Assembly (NCBI GenBank): GCA_903871545.1
Contig: CAIQHG010000029.1
Coordinates: forward strand, 41,368 to 105,367
Reading direction: 5' to 3'
DNA from: an uncultured Burkholderiales bacterium
GTDB lineage: Bacteria > Pseudomonadota > Gammaproteobacteria > Burkholderiales > Burkholderiaceae_C
DNA length: 64,000 nt
Shown here: positions 54,280 through 63,578 of the stretch, one piece after another
How the letters are laid out: every line of letters begins with the position of its first letter
How positions within the stretch are numbered: position 1 is the first letter of the stretch
Translations under genes and position numbers: made by a program
The notes under the pieces: generated by a model
Seen by the model: the letters and a program-made list of their open reading frames with translations, nothing else
Databases searched by the model: none
What the model was told of the DNA's origin: nothing

Positions 54280-55554
54280 ATGCAACTCTTTTTTGAATCG
54301 ATTCGGGCCCCTTTTCAGCCTCAGCACTCGCAAAGTCTTTGCAATACTTCAACGCGTATGTGGATGCCCTCATTTATGCGCATTGTGGCTGTGTGCATGG
54401 GCCTTCAACTGCTAGGCCCCTTGAATGCCTCAGCTTATGACGAGTTGGTCACTAAGGAGGTCTTTGAGATCGCCCAATACAACACAGTTGGGGGTCAAGT
54501 CATTCGAAATGTGAAGGTGGGGTTCGAGAGCTATGGACGCCTCAACGCCGCCGCAGACAATGCCGTTTTAATATGTCACTTCCTGACTGGCACCTCCCAC
54601 GCCGCAGGTAAATACCAAAATTCCGACCCTATAGTCGGGTACTGGGACGCCATCATCGGAGCGGGCAAACCCATCGATACACGCAAATACTTCGTCCTCA
54701 GTGCCGATACGTTGGTCAACTTAGGGGTGAGTGACGCTCATGTAGTGACCACAGGTCCTGCCAGTGTGAACCCAGTGACGGGGAAGAATTACGGGTTTAG
54801 CTTCCCAATTCTCACCATACAAGACTTTGTGCGTGTGCAAAAAGCACTCGCAGACAAACTTGGAATTAAAAAATTTGTACTCGTCATGGGTGCATCCATG
54901 GGGGCTATGCAAACCATTGAATGGGCCGTGGACTACCCAGACATGGTCGAACGAATTATCCCCGTAGCGTCCAATGGATTTGAGACAAGCGCCTACATGA
55001 TTCAAACACTTCATAACTGGTCTTATCCCATATTGATGGACCCGGCATGGAACCACGGGGACTACTACGGCAAACGCCCTCCAACTCGCGGACTGACACA
55101 CGCCCTTGAACAAGTTACCCTCAGCTCTCGCTCGCCCCAGTGGGCTCAAAGTGTGTTTGGTAACAAAATTGCCGTAGAGGGCCAACATCCCTCCCAACAG
55201 TGGCCCAACAGGTACGCCATTGAGCAGACCTTTGCCCAAGCAGCTGAGGACCGAAGCAAAATATCAGATGCCAATCATTTCCTTTATCTCGCGCGCGCGC
55301 AACAGCTCTTTAAGGCCGGTAATTTTAGTGACACCCAACAAGCCATCGAACAAGTCCAGGCCAAATCTCTATTTATCTCCCCCTCCAGTGATCTCCTATT
55401 CTTCCCCTCTTACGCTCGCGCGGCAGTGAGTCAATTAAAGGCGGCGGGCAAGAGTGCAAAATACCTGGAGATTAACGGCGCGGGCGGAGATTTGGATTCG
55501 ATTATTGAGATTGAAAGTGTCGCAAATGAAATTAAAGATTTCATAGAACATTGA
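54280..55554 (+). CDS. Exported MetX-like alpha/beta hydrolase (homoserine acetyltransferase family) lacking the expected catalytic His
   Basis: 424 aa. After a long leader (an internal ATG at 54358 would give a standard signal peptide ending LNASA), the MetX-like fold follows: NVKVGFESYGRLNA, ICHFLTGTSHAAGKY, the nucleophile elbow VMGASMGAMQ with Ser206, and the acid region ISPSSDLLFF. Near the C-terminus, where the family has a GGHLDG- or GHD-type motif with the catalytic His, this protein reads NGAGGDLDS, with Asp404. This would lose the His of the triad. It is exported, unlike true MetX, so the substrate is probably not homoserine. Confidence 0.86.
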   Translation: MQLFFESIRAPFQPQHSQSLCNTSTRMWMPSFMRIVAVCMGLQLLGPLNASAYDELVTKEVFEIAQYNTVGGQVIRNVKVGFESYGRLNAAADNAVLICHFLTGTSHAAGKYQNSDPIVGYWDAIIGAGKPIDTRKYFVLSADTLVNLGVSDAHVVTTGPASVNPVTGKNYGFSFPILTIQDFVRVQKALADKLGIKKFVLVMGASMGAMQTIEWAVDYPDMVERIIPVASNGFETSAYMIQTLHNWSYPILMDPAWNHGDYYGKRPPTRGLTHALEQVTLSSRSPQWAQSVFGNKIAVEGQHPSQQWPNRYAIEQTFAQAAEDRSKISDANHFLYLARAQQLFKAGNFSDTQQAIEQVQAKSLFISPSSDLLFFPSYARAAVSQLKAAGKSAKYLEINGAGGDLDSIIEIESVANEIKDFIEH

Positions 55555-55753
55555 ATTGATTCAGTAAATCAGTAAATCAGTGATGCACAAGATTTATGTG
55601 TCAGCGCTTTAAGGAGTTTCCCCAAGTGAGGACCTAACGGCCTTAGTATTTAGGGTTACTCTTTTGCCTTTGCGCAGGTATGAAACTACTTCTTCTGAGG
55701 GGGATTTTTCGGTGAATCTTTGACCCTATGCTTGTATTCATCAAAGCACCTTT

Positions 55754-57295
55754 TTAAGGAACACTCCACCCACCTCCCATCGCTTTAACGAGCACAACAG
55801 TGTTCAAGAGTTGTTGACCCTTGTTTTGAACATCTTGTCTCGCGTAGCCCAAATAAGATTGTTGTGCCAATAAAAATTCCAATTGGCTAGAAGCACCCCC
55901 TTCATACCTGGCCTGAGAAAGGGACAAGGCAGTCTTGGAACTCCTGACAGCAACGCCCAAAGACTTGGAAGCTTCAAGCAGTGCCTTTTGAGTGGACAAG
56001 CTGTTCTCAACTTCCTCAAAGGCATTCAAAACAGTTTGCTTATACACGGCTACAGCCTGGGTGTTTGCTGCCTTTGCTGCGTTCACACCCGCCTCTGTTC
56101 GACCGGCGTCGTATAGTGTTTGCGTAGCGGACACGCCAACAGACCATAAAAGCGCAGGGGTTGAGAAAAGAAAGCTTGAACTGTTGGAGTCTGATCCGTA
56201 AATCCCGCCCAAATTAACCGTTGGAAAGTAAGCAGCCTTTGCAACGCCTATTTGTGCGTTAGCAGCAGCTACGGCCCGCTCGGAGCTTGCGATATCGGGG
56301 CGTCGCTCCAGTAAAAGAGAGGGCTGCACGAGCGGCACTTGCGGGGGCAGGGGAAGAGTTGCTGACTCCTTGATCGCAAACTCCGACGCCGCCACTCCAG
56401 TGAGTGTGGCAATAGCGTGCTCAAACCTTGAGCGTTGATCCATTAAAGTTTGAATCTGAGACTCTGTGCCCGACATCAAGGCCCGCTGCTGCTCAACGTC
56501 CAGTTGGGAGGAAGCACCAAGCTCGTAGCGGCTAGAGACAAAGCTCAAGGCGCTCTTTTGGGAACTAAGAATCTCTTTGACGAGGGAGAGCTCAGTGTCA
56601 AGCTCTCTTAGGGAGAAATAACTCAGCGCAAGTTGGGCCGTAAGTACCAACTTGGTGTTCTCCAAATCAGAGGCGATTTGCTGCTGGGAAGCCTTTGCGC
56701 CTTCGATTTGTCTCCTCACTCGCCCAGCCAGGTCGAGTTCATAGCTGACGTTTAAAGCGGCATTGAAATCACTTTGCTGGACCGATCCAGTTAGAACCTG
56801 GTTTTGCTGAGTAATGGGCCTATCATTTGAGGTCCTGCTCCTGGAATTCCCAGCCGTCAGGCCCAAGCGGGGCAACAAAGCGCTAGACGCCGAGGCAGTT
56901 AGCGCGCGAGCTTGATCAAGACGGGCCTGTGCTTGAACGAGGTTGTTGTTTCGACTGAGCGTTTGCTCCTCAAGGCGGCTTAACTCCGCGTCTGCAAACA
57001 CCGTCCACCACTGACCTTTAACGGCTTGGTCCTTAGGCTGCGCGACTTGCCAACCCGGCTCTGTTTTCCACTGTGCGGGGGCGTTAAGCGCAGGTTTTGT
57101 GTAATCAGGGCCTACCGCGCTGCATCCGCTTAGAGCAAATAAACAGATTAACAGATGCGCGGCTACGGACTTTACGCAGGCCGCTGAAACCGCCTGGGGG
57201 GCAAGCCTAGCAGCACAAAGCACGCTCGGTACAGGCGTGCTTGAGACAAAAGCTGCCGGCTTAAACCTTAAGCGCTCGTCTTTATCGATCATCAA
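55754..57295 (-). CDS. RND efflux system outer-membrane factor, NodT/OprM-family lipoprotein
   Basis: 513 aa. The lipobox ALSGC precedes SAVGPDYTKPALNAPAQW, the family's mature start; the long leader before it starts at ATG 57295 and overlaps the adaptor stop by 4 nt. Two TolC-like repeats follow, with ALSYFSLRELDTELSLVKEI and RRPDIASSERAVAAANAQIG as signatures. A trimeric outer-membrane exit duct for the pump encoded by the two upstream genes. Confidence 0.93.
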   Translation of the reverse strand: MMIDKDERLRFKPAAFVSSTPVPSVLCAARLAPQAVSAACVKSVAAHLLICLFALSGCSAVGPDYTKPALNAPAQWKTEPGWQVAQPKDQAVKGQWWTVFADAELSRLEEQTLSRNNNLVQAQARLDQARALTASASSALLPRLGLTAGNSRSRTSNDRPITQQNQVLTGSVQQSDFNAALNVSYELDLAGRVRRQIEGAKASQQQIASDLENTKLVLTAQLALSYFSLRELDTELSLVKEILSSQKSALSFVSSRYELGASSQLDVEQQRALMSGTESQIQTLMDQRSRFEHAIATLTGVAASEFAIKESATLPLPPQVPLVQPSLLLERRPDIASSERAVAAANAQIGVAKAAYFPTVNLGGIYGSDSNSSSFLFSTPALLWSVGVSATQTLYDAGRTEAGVNAAKAANTQAVAVYKQTVLNAFEEVENSLSTQKALLEASKSLGVAVRSSKTALSLSQARYEGGASSQLEFLLAQQSYLGYARQDVQNKGQQLLNTVVLVKAMGGGWSVP

Positions 57296-58704
57296 GATGG
57301 ACTCCGCGTACCACCACTAACCGCTGGCTTTGGCGGGGCTTTGGATGAGTCTGCCTCAGTATTGCTCTTCAAATTGGGCTGAGTTTGCACCTGGGAACTG
57401 GTCGCACTATTACCCCCGGGCTTTGGAGCAGGCACTGCAGTCTCAGTTTTTGGAGCGTCGGGCTTAGGAGGATCCCCCGCTGGTTTTTCAGGGGCAGGCA
57501 AGGGCTTTGCGACCACTAAATCTCCGGTTATGAGGGAGTCTGTTGGATTCACAATAACCTTATCAGCGGTCGTAAGTCCAGAGGTCACAAGCAACACCGC
57601 ACCCAAATCCCGACCAATTGTTATTTTTTTAAGATTAACCCTGCCTTGATCATCAACGACCCCGACCATTACCCCCTCTGGCCTGAATAAGATAGCGTTG
57701 TTGGGCAGCGTCCAAGTAGCCACCTCAGCCCTTTCTTTGGTTTGAATCTCAACAGATGCGAAAGAGCCGGGCATAATTTTACCTTCCGCATTAGGAATGT
57801 TGATCTCAACTTGAAGGGTACGAGAAACGGGGTCAATAGCGCCTGAGGTTCTAACAACTTTTCCCGTAAATTTCTTACCCGGCATTTCCGCCAGGCTGAT
57901 TGAGGCTTCAATGCCACGCTGAATATCGGGAGAGTACGCCTCGGGCACCTGCACAAACAGGCGAAGGGGATCAATCTGCGCGAGTGAGAACAAAGCCCTT
58001 GGTGCTCCCCCATTTCCAGCGTCCACCAAATTGCCTACATCCACAGTGCGTTTGGTGATGAGACCGTTGAAGGGGGCCACAATTTTGTTGTAAGAGAGAA
58101 GCTGCGTTAAACGTTGCACATTGGCGTCTGTGGCGTCTAAATTGGCTTTACTCAGATTAAATGAATTCGTTCGCTCGTCCAACTCTTGTTGGGACACGGC
58201 GTCTTTAATCCTGAGTGCCTTCCAGCGCTCAAATGAGCTTTTTGCAAGCTGGAGGTTGGCCTCTGTTTGGGCGCGTGCAGCGCGAGCCTCTGCGAGTTGT
58301 TGTATCACCTCAGGGGTGTCAATTTGAGCCAGCAACTCGCCCTTTTTAACGTGATCCCCAATGTCTTTGTACCAACGCTCAACGTAGCCACTGATTCGGG
58401 CGTAAATGGGAGTTTCTGTGTAACCTTGTAAAGTGCCAGGCAATAGTAGTTTTTTGGCTGAGTTGCCCGCTTTGGGATTAATGAAATAGACGAACTGCTT
58501 ACCATTTTCAGCATTAGAGGCTGCCAGCGCATTGGCATGCAGGTATCTAAATCCAATCACCACGGCGGAGCCGACAAGCAAAGTAAAGAACACTAAATAC
58601 CCGGTTTTTTTAAGTTGTCTTAGCATTGCGATTCGAGGAACATTGTGGGCACTGTCGTGTTCTTTTAAACCGTGCATGGCGATAGAGGCGTGGCGATTTG
58701 ACAT
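57292..58704 (-). CDS. RND efflux periplasmic adaptor (membrane fusion protein)
   Basis: 470 aa. An N-terminal membrane anchor (about 33-53) is followed by the lipoyl/hairpin domain: RISGYVERWYKDIGDHVKKG, ELLAQIDTPEVIQQLAEARA, then the beta-barrel region (YNKIVAPFNGLITKRTVDVG, NIPNAEGKIMPGSFASVEI). The C-terminal ~70 residues are Pro/Lys/Ser-rich and absent from AcrA-like relatives. AGGA precedes the ATG by about 11 bases. Gap of 23 nt from the pump gene. Confidence 0.94.
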   Translation of the reverse strand: MSNRHASIAMHGLKEHDSAHNVPRIAMLRQLKKTGYLVFFTLLVGSAVVIGFRYLHANALAASNAENGKQFVYFINPKAGNSAKKLLLPGTLQGYTETPIYARISGYVERWYKDIGDHVKKGELLAQIDTPEVIQQLAEARAARAQTEANLQLAKSSFERWKALRIKDAVSQQELDERTNSFNLSKANLDATDANVQRLTQLLSYNKIVAPFNGLITKRTVDVGNLVDAGNGGAPRALFSLAQIDPLRLFVQVPEAYSPDIQRGIEASISLAEMPGKKFTGKVVRTSGAIDPVSRTLQVEINIPNAEGKIMPGSFASVEIQTKERAEVATWTLPNNAILFRPEGVMVGVVDDQGRVNLKKITIGRDLGAVLLVTSGLTTADKVIVNPTDSLITGDLVVAKPLPAPEKPAGDPPKPDAPKTETAVPAPKPGGNSATSSQVQTQPNLKSNTEADSSKAPPKPAVSGGTRSPS

Positions 58705-58727
58705 GTCAAGCTTTTTCCTGGGGTAAG

Positions 58728-61700
58728 TTAGCGTTTGTCATTGAGCAGGGGTGGTGGGGTAAGACCACTGGTGCCTGAATTCGTTGATTTGTTTGAATTC
58801 GGGAGAACCGGGCGTGCGGCTCCAAGCTCAGGTGAATTCTCCTTTAATCCACTCCCCTTGCCGCCCAAATATGAGCCACCCTTAGCTTTCTTTTTGTGAG
58901 CAATCCAACGGTGAATTCCTGCAAAAACAACCGGCACAAAAAAGAGAGTCGAGAAGGTCGCAAAAATAAGACCTCCAATTGTTGCTCGCCCAAGGGGCGC
59001 ATTTTGCTCAGCCCCCTCGCCCAATCCAAGCGCCATGGGTAGCATTCCAATGATCATCGCAAGGGCCGTCATCATCACTGGGCGCAAGCGAGTCATTCCC
59101 GCCTCTAGTGCCGCAGACAAAGGAGGCTCTCCCGCTAGGAGCCGCTCCCTTGCAAAGGAGATGACTAAAATGCTGTTCGCGGTTGCAACGCCCATTGTCA
59201 TAATTGCCCCCGTTAAAGCTGGGACGCTTAATGGGGTGCGCGTCAAAAAAAGCATCCAAGCAATACCAGCCAAAGCAGCGGGCAAAGCGGTGATGATGAT
59301 AAATGCATCTAACCAGGACTGAAAGTTCACAACGATCAACAAGTAAACGAGCACGATCGCCATGGCCAAACCAATGCCAAGGCCAATGTAAGAGCTTTGC
59401 ATAGTCTCTACCTGCCCTCTGAGGTTAATGGTTGTGCCTTTAGGCAACTTAGGCCTGATCTCGTCAATGGCTAGGTTAACCTCACGTGCAACTGAGCCCA
59501 AATCCCTACCCGAGACGCTCACAAACAAATCAATAGCGGACGTGATGTTGTAGTGCGTTGCGATGGCTTGTTGACGGTCCGGGCGCACGCTCACCAAATT
59601 CCCAAGTATTTGAGACTTGGATGGATCTGCGCCAGCGTTAACCGGGGTTTCTAGCAATTTATCTAACGAATCCACTTGGTATTGAGGAGTTTGAACAGCG
59701 ACGTTGTAGACCACTCCGTTTTTGGGATCTAACCAAAATGCGGGGGCTGTTTGAAAGCTACCGGATAAAGAGACCAACATGTTTTGAGCCACATTGTTGG
59801 GAGACAAACCTAGCTGCAAGAGTTGATCTCGGTCTAGGGTTAAGTTTTTGGCGGGCTGATCAATGCGCTGCAAAATGTGAACATCCACAGCACCGTGAAT
59901 TTGTTTAATCTTCGCCTGCAATTCGCCGGCCAATCTGTGGTTTTCTTTTACATTGGCACCGCTAAACTGAATGTCGATTGCAGCGGGCTGACCAAAATTT
60001 AATATCTGCGTGATGATGTCAGCAGGCTGGAAATAAATCTCAAGCCCCGGGAAAAGGGCCGGTAACTGAGCTCTTAACTGATCCACGTATTCATCCGTTG
60101 GCTCGTGACCTGGGTTCAACGCGACTTGAATCTCCCCGTCAAAAGTACCTATTGAGCCTGAGTTGCTGTAAGCCAAATTGATACCACTGTAGGGCAGTCC
60201 TAAGTTATCAAGTATTGTTGCCAAATCCTCTTTGGGAATCACTCTCCTGATTTCGCGCTCAATTTGGTCTGCATAACGAGCCGTCTCCTCAATCCTAGTG
60301 CCCGTAGGTGCTCTGAAATGCAAACGTATCAAACCTGCGTCCACATTGGGGAAGAAGTCTTGTCCAACCACGAAAAACAAACCACAAGACAAAACACAAA
60401 AGGACAAGAAACCAATGATAAAGTTCTTTCTTCTAGGCAGCAAAGTGCTCAAAATTACCACGTAACCGCCTCTAAATCGCTCAAAGGCTGTGTCAAAACT
60501 GTAGTACAGACGTTGAAAAAAATGCGGATCGTTGGGCCTAGGCGCGCCGTGATCATGACCGCGCATCATCAGCATGACCATGGTCGGCACGAGTGTTCTA
60601 GACAAAACGTATGAAGCCATCATGGCAAACACCACCGACTCAGCCAAAGGGACGAACAAGAACTTGGCAACACCAGTTAGGAAAAACATCGGCACAAATA
60701 CGATGCAAATACAAAGGGTGGATACAAAGGCAGGAATCGCAATCTCTCCAGCACCATCCAAAATTGCCAAATCGAGTTCTTTGCCCATTTGCATGTGACG
60801 CTCAATATTTTCAATTGTCACGGTTGCGTCGTCCACCAAAATGCCAACCGCTAAGGCCAATCCACCCAAGGTCATCAAATTGATGGTCTCCCCCATCGCA
60901 AACAGCAACAAAATCGAGGACAGAATGGACAAAGGAATCGAGACAGCAATAATACAGGTGCTGCGCCAATTGCCCAGGAAAAGCAAAATCATGACCGCAG
61001 TCAAGCAAGCCGCGATTAGGGCCTCTTTTAATACACCCTCAATGGCTGCTTTTACGAAGAGCGACTGATCAAACAAGGGCGTAATCAGTAAATCTTGCGG
61101 CAAAGACTGTGAGACCACAGGCAGCAAGGCCTTTAGTTTAGTCACAATGTCCAGCGTAGAAGCGCCTCCGTTTTTCAAAACAGAGATGAGCACCCCCCGT
61201 CTACCGTCTTGCCTGGAGATATTTGTTTGAGGAGTGAAACCATCCCTCACGTTACCCACATCACTTAAATAAATGTTTGCGCCGTTAACAGTTCGAATCG
61301 GGATCTTGTTCAGCCCCTCAATTGTGGAGGGCGAGCCGTTTAGGTTAACTGTGTACTCTGTTTCCCCAATTTTGGCAGTTCCTCCTGGTAAAACCAAGTT
61401 TTGAGCATTGATTGCTCCGATAACATCCGAGGGTGTTAGCCCCTTGGACTGCAGTGCACTGGTGTCTAGATCAACGGATATGGCCCTTTGTTTACCACCG
61501 TATGGATAAGGTATCGCGGCCCCACGAACCGTGATCAGTCTAGGGCGAAGAAAATTAATGGCCGTATCAAACAGGCTTTGCTCTGACATTGACGGCGATG
61601 ACAGGCCTAGTTGGATAACGGGGATACTGGACGCCGAATACTTCAATATATTAGGCGGGATTGATCCAGGGGGTAAATTTCTAAGTACCGACTGCTCAAC

Positions 61701-62033
61701 AGCAGTCACCTGAGCTATTGCGGTTTGAATGTTTGCGTTAGGTTGGAAAAAAAGCTTTATAACTGCAACGCCCGCAAGTGTTTGAGACTCAATGTGCTCA
61801 ATGTCGTTGACAATCGTTGTGATGCCCCGCTCGTTAACACTCGTAAAACGAGAACCCATCTCCTCAGCCGATAAGCCGGAGTAATTCCAAATAATACTGA
61901 TGATGGGTATATTTATGTCGGGGAAAATATCCGTCGCCATTCGCATCAATGTAAGCGGTGTGGCCAAGATAATAAGCAAAGCCATCACAATGAAAGTGTA
62001 GGGCTTGCGAAGCGCAATATTGACAATCCACAT
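58728..62033 (-). CDS. RND efflux pump inner-membrane transporter (AcrB/HAE1-like)
   Basis: 1101 aa with twelve transmembrane helices expected, starting IALRKPYTFIVMALLIILAT and continuing FPDINIPIISIIWNYSGLSA. The proton-relay helix carries two Asp in GLALAVGILVDDATVTIENI, as in AcrB. Two periplasmic loops surround it. The C-terminal ~55 residues after FAGIHRWIAHKKKAKGG are disordered. Substrate cannot be read; this subfamily (MdtB/C-like rather than CzcA) usually exports organic toxicants. First of the three-gene minus operon. Confidence 0.94.
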   Translation of the reverse strand: MWIVNIALRKPYTFIVMALLIILATPLTLMRMATDIFPDINIPIISIIWNYSGLSAEEMGSRFTSVNERGITTIVNDIEHIESQTLAGVAVIKLFFQPNANIQTAIAQVTAVEQSVLRNLPPGSIPPNILKYSASSIPVIQLGLSSPSMSEQSLFDTAINFLRPRLITVRGAAIPYPYGGKQRAISVDLDTSALQSKGLTPSDVIGAINAQNLVLPGGTAKIGETEYTVNLNGSPSTIEGLNKIPIRTVNGANIYLSDVGNVRDGFTPQTNISRQDGRRGVLISVLKNGGASTLDIVTKLKALLPVVSQSLPQDLLITPLFDQSLFVKAAIEGVLKEALIAACLTAVMILLFLGNWRSTCIIAVSIPLSILSSILLLFAMGETINLMTLGGLALAVGILVDDATVTIENIERHMQMGKELDLAILDGAGEIAIPAFVSTLCICIVFVPMFFLTGVAKFLFVPLAESVVFAMMASYVLSRTLVPTMVMLMMRGHDHGAPRPNDPHFFQRLYYSFDTAFERFRGGYVVILSTLLPRRKNFIIGFLSFCVLSCGLFFVVGQDFFPNVDAGLIRLHFRAPTGTRIEETARYADQIEREIRRVIPKEDLATILDNLGLPYSGINLAYSNSGSIGTFDGEIQVALNPGHEPTDEYVDQLRAQLPALFPGLEIYFQPADIITQILNFGQPAAIDIQFSGANVKENHRLAGELQAKIKQIHGAVDVHILQRIDQPAKNLTLDRDQLLQLGLSPNNVAQNMLVSLSGSFQTAPAFWLDPKNGVVYNVAVQTPQYQVDSLDKLLETPVNAGADPSKSQILGNLVSVRPDRQQAIATHYNITSAIDLFVSVSGRDLGSVAREVNLAIDEIRPKLPKGTTINLRGQVETMQSSYIGLGIGLAMAIVLVYLLIVVNFQSWLDAFIIITALPAALAGIAWMLFLTRTPLSVPALTGAIMTMGVATANSILVISFARERLLAGEPPLSAALEAGMTRLRPVMMTALAMIIGMLPMALGLGEGAEQNAPLGRATIGGLIFATFSTLFFVPVVFAGIHRWIAHKKKAKGGSYLGGKGSGLKENSPELGAARPVLPNSNKSTNSGTSGLTPPPLLNDKR

Positions 62034-62427
62034 CTAAAGAGCTCTTTGATTAGAAAAGGCCCAAACTATTGGGCCAATAAAGGGTTAGCACAACATAACG
62101 CGTAAGTTCCCAATTGTGCCTTAAAAGTCTCCCCCTTTTAAAGGTTTTAGTCTTATTACTGCCAGGAGGAACCCAAACTTTGCAAATTATGGGGGGGATT
62201 ATTTAAAGCATGATCCACTTGGGTTTCAGGTCTGTACCGTTTGAAGGCAAAAACATGTGCTTAGCAACCAAGAACAAGCTGAGACTTGTTGGCGGTTAAT
62301 TCTGGCCTGACTTAGTTGATCGTAGGGTCCGTTTTAATTGGAGGAATTGCTTGAATTTTCCAGACGCGAATAAAACAAACTAGAACAAACCGTTACACTG
62401 AAGGCCTTCAAACCAAAGGGGCAAGTT
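62034..62427. other. Divergent intergenic region, no gene seen
   Basis: About 390 bases before the RND operon (minus) and the small gene at 62428 (plus). No operator-like palindrome or regulator gene next to the pump is visible. No ORF is supported. Confidence 0.5.
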
Positions 62428-62574
62428 ATGGCTAAAGGTCAACAAAAATCCAACAAAGAATCTAAAAAACCAAAAAAAGACACCTCGGATGCCAAACCCA
62501 TTGCTGTCGACGCAATGAGACCCAAGCCCATCACAACCGCCATCATACCTAAGGGTAAGAAGCCAATTCAGTGA
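62428..62574 (+). CDS. Small basic protein (48 aa)
   Basis: Begins MAKGQQKSNKESKKPKK and ends IIPKGKKPIQ; Lys/Pro/Ser-rich, pI very high, no hydrophobic segment. AAGGGG precedes the ATG by about 8 bases. I recall similar KGQxxSNxExKKPK small proteins in many Proteobacteria, of unknown function; I cannot verify this here. Stop is 5 nt from the convergent Bug-receptor stop. Confidence 0.78.
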   Translation: MAKGQQKSNKESKKPKKDTSDAKPIAVDAMRPKPITTAIIPKGKKPIQ

Positions 62575-62579
62575 GCTTA

Positions 62580-63578
62580 TCAGTCAACCGATGCACCTGA
62601 ATCCTTAACCACTTTAGCCCACTTAAGGGTTTCTGCTTTAATGTAGTCTTCCAAGGGGGCGGATTTTAAGTTTCCTGGAGTGACCCCCTGATCAGCAAAT
62701 TGTTTTAATAATTCGGGGTCTTTAAGCACTTTGGTAAGCTCTGTTGAGAGTTTGCTCTGCACGTTTGGGTTTAACCCCTTAGGAGCCACTAAAGCATACC
62801 AAGTGGTCACCTCGTAGCCTTTAACGCCTGCCTCACTCACGGTCGGCAAATCAGGAAACACAGATGAGTGAGTATTGCTTGTGACTCCAAGCGCACGCAC
62901 TTTACCAGACTGAATGTGAGGAGCAGCAGAGGGACTTGTCTCAATCGCCATTTGTATTTGCCCGCCCATCAAATCGGTCATCATAGGTGCGCCGCCCTTA
63001 TAAGGGATATGCGTGATTTGAAGATTTGCCATTGATTTAAAGAGCTCCCCTGACAGATGCTCCGTACTTCCAGAGCCAGCTGAGCCGTAATTAACCGTGT
63101 TGGGATTGGCTTTTATATAAGCAATTAACTCAGCAACAGTCTTAACGGGCAGCTTGGGGTTAACAACCAAAATATTAGGCGTTGTCGCAACCATTCCAAC
63201 CGGCTCAAAATCTTGGATAAAGTTGTATGAAAGGGTTTTATATAGTCCAGGTGCCATAGCGTGTGCTACGGTTGAGAGCATAAACGTGTAGCCATCAGGG
63301 GCAGCTTTGGAGACCAACCCAGCAGCTAAATTCCCCCCCGCCCCTGGCTTGTTGTCGATCAACACGGGTTGTTTAAGCGCTTCACTTAGCTTTAAGCCAA
63401 ACTCCCGCCCAACGATATCTGTCGTGCCCCCCGTTGCAAACGGAATCACAATCGTGATGGGCTTGATGGGCCACTGAGGGTCCGCAGCAAAAGAGCTCCG
63501 CAAACCCAAAGGAGCGACTGAGCTCATAAATAAAAAGATAAGACCCACTCTTATTGATTTTGAAATTGATTTGGACAT
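62580..63578 (-). CDS. Bug family (TctC-type) tripartite tricarboxylate transporter substrate-binding protein
   Basis: 332 aa from the ATG at 63578, which gives a standard signal peptide (h-region VGLIFLFMSSVAPLGL, cleaved after SSFAA). Longer in-frame starts at 63656 and 63701 add a poorly charged leader. Bug signatures are ITIVIPFATGGTTDIVGREF, IDNKPGAGGNLAAGLVSKA, APDGYTFMLSTVAHA and NYGSAGSGSTEHLSGELF. It is a periplasmic receptor for an organic acid. No TctA/TctB membrane genes are nearby, as is usual for the many orphan Bug proteins of Burkholderiales. Confidence 0.94.
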   Translation of the reverse strand: MSKSISKSIRVGLIFLFMSSVAPLGLRSSFAADPQWPIKPITIVIPFATGGTTDIVGREFGLKLSEALKQPVLIDNKPGAGGNLAAGLVSKAAPDGYTFMLSTVAHAMAPGLYKTLSYNFIQDFEPVGMVATTPNILVVNPKLPVKTVAELIAYIKANPNTVNYGSAGSGSTEHLSGELFKSMANLQITHIPYKGGAPMMTDLMGGQIQMAIETSPSAAPHIQSGKVRALGVTSNTHSSVFPDLPTVSEAGVKGYEVTTWYALVAPKGLNPNVQSKLSTELTKVLKDPELLKQFADQGVTPGNLKSAPLEDYIKAETLKWAKVVKDSGASVD

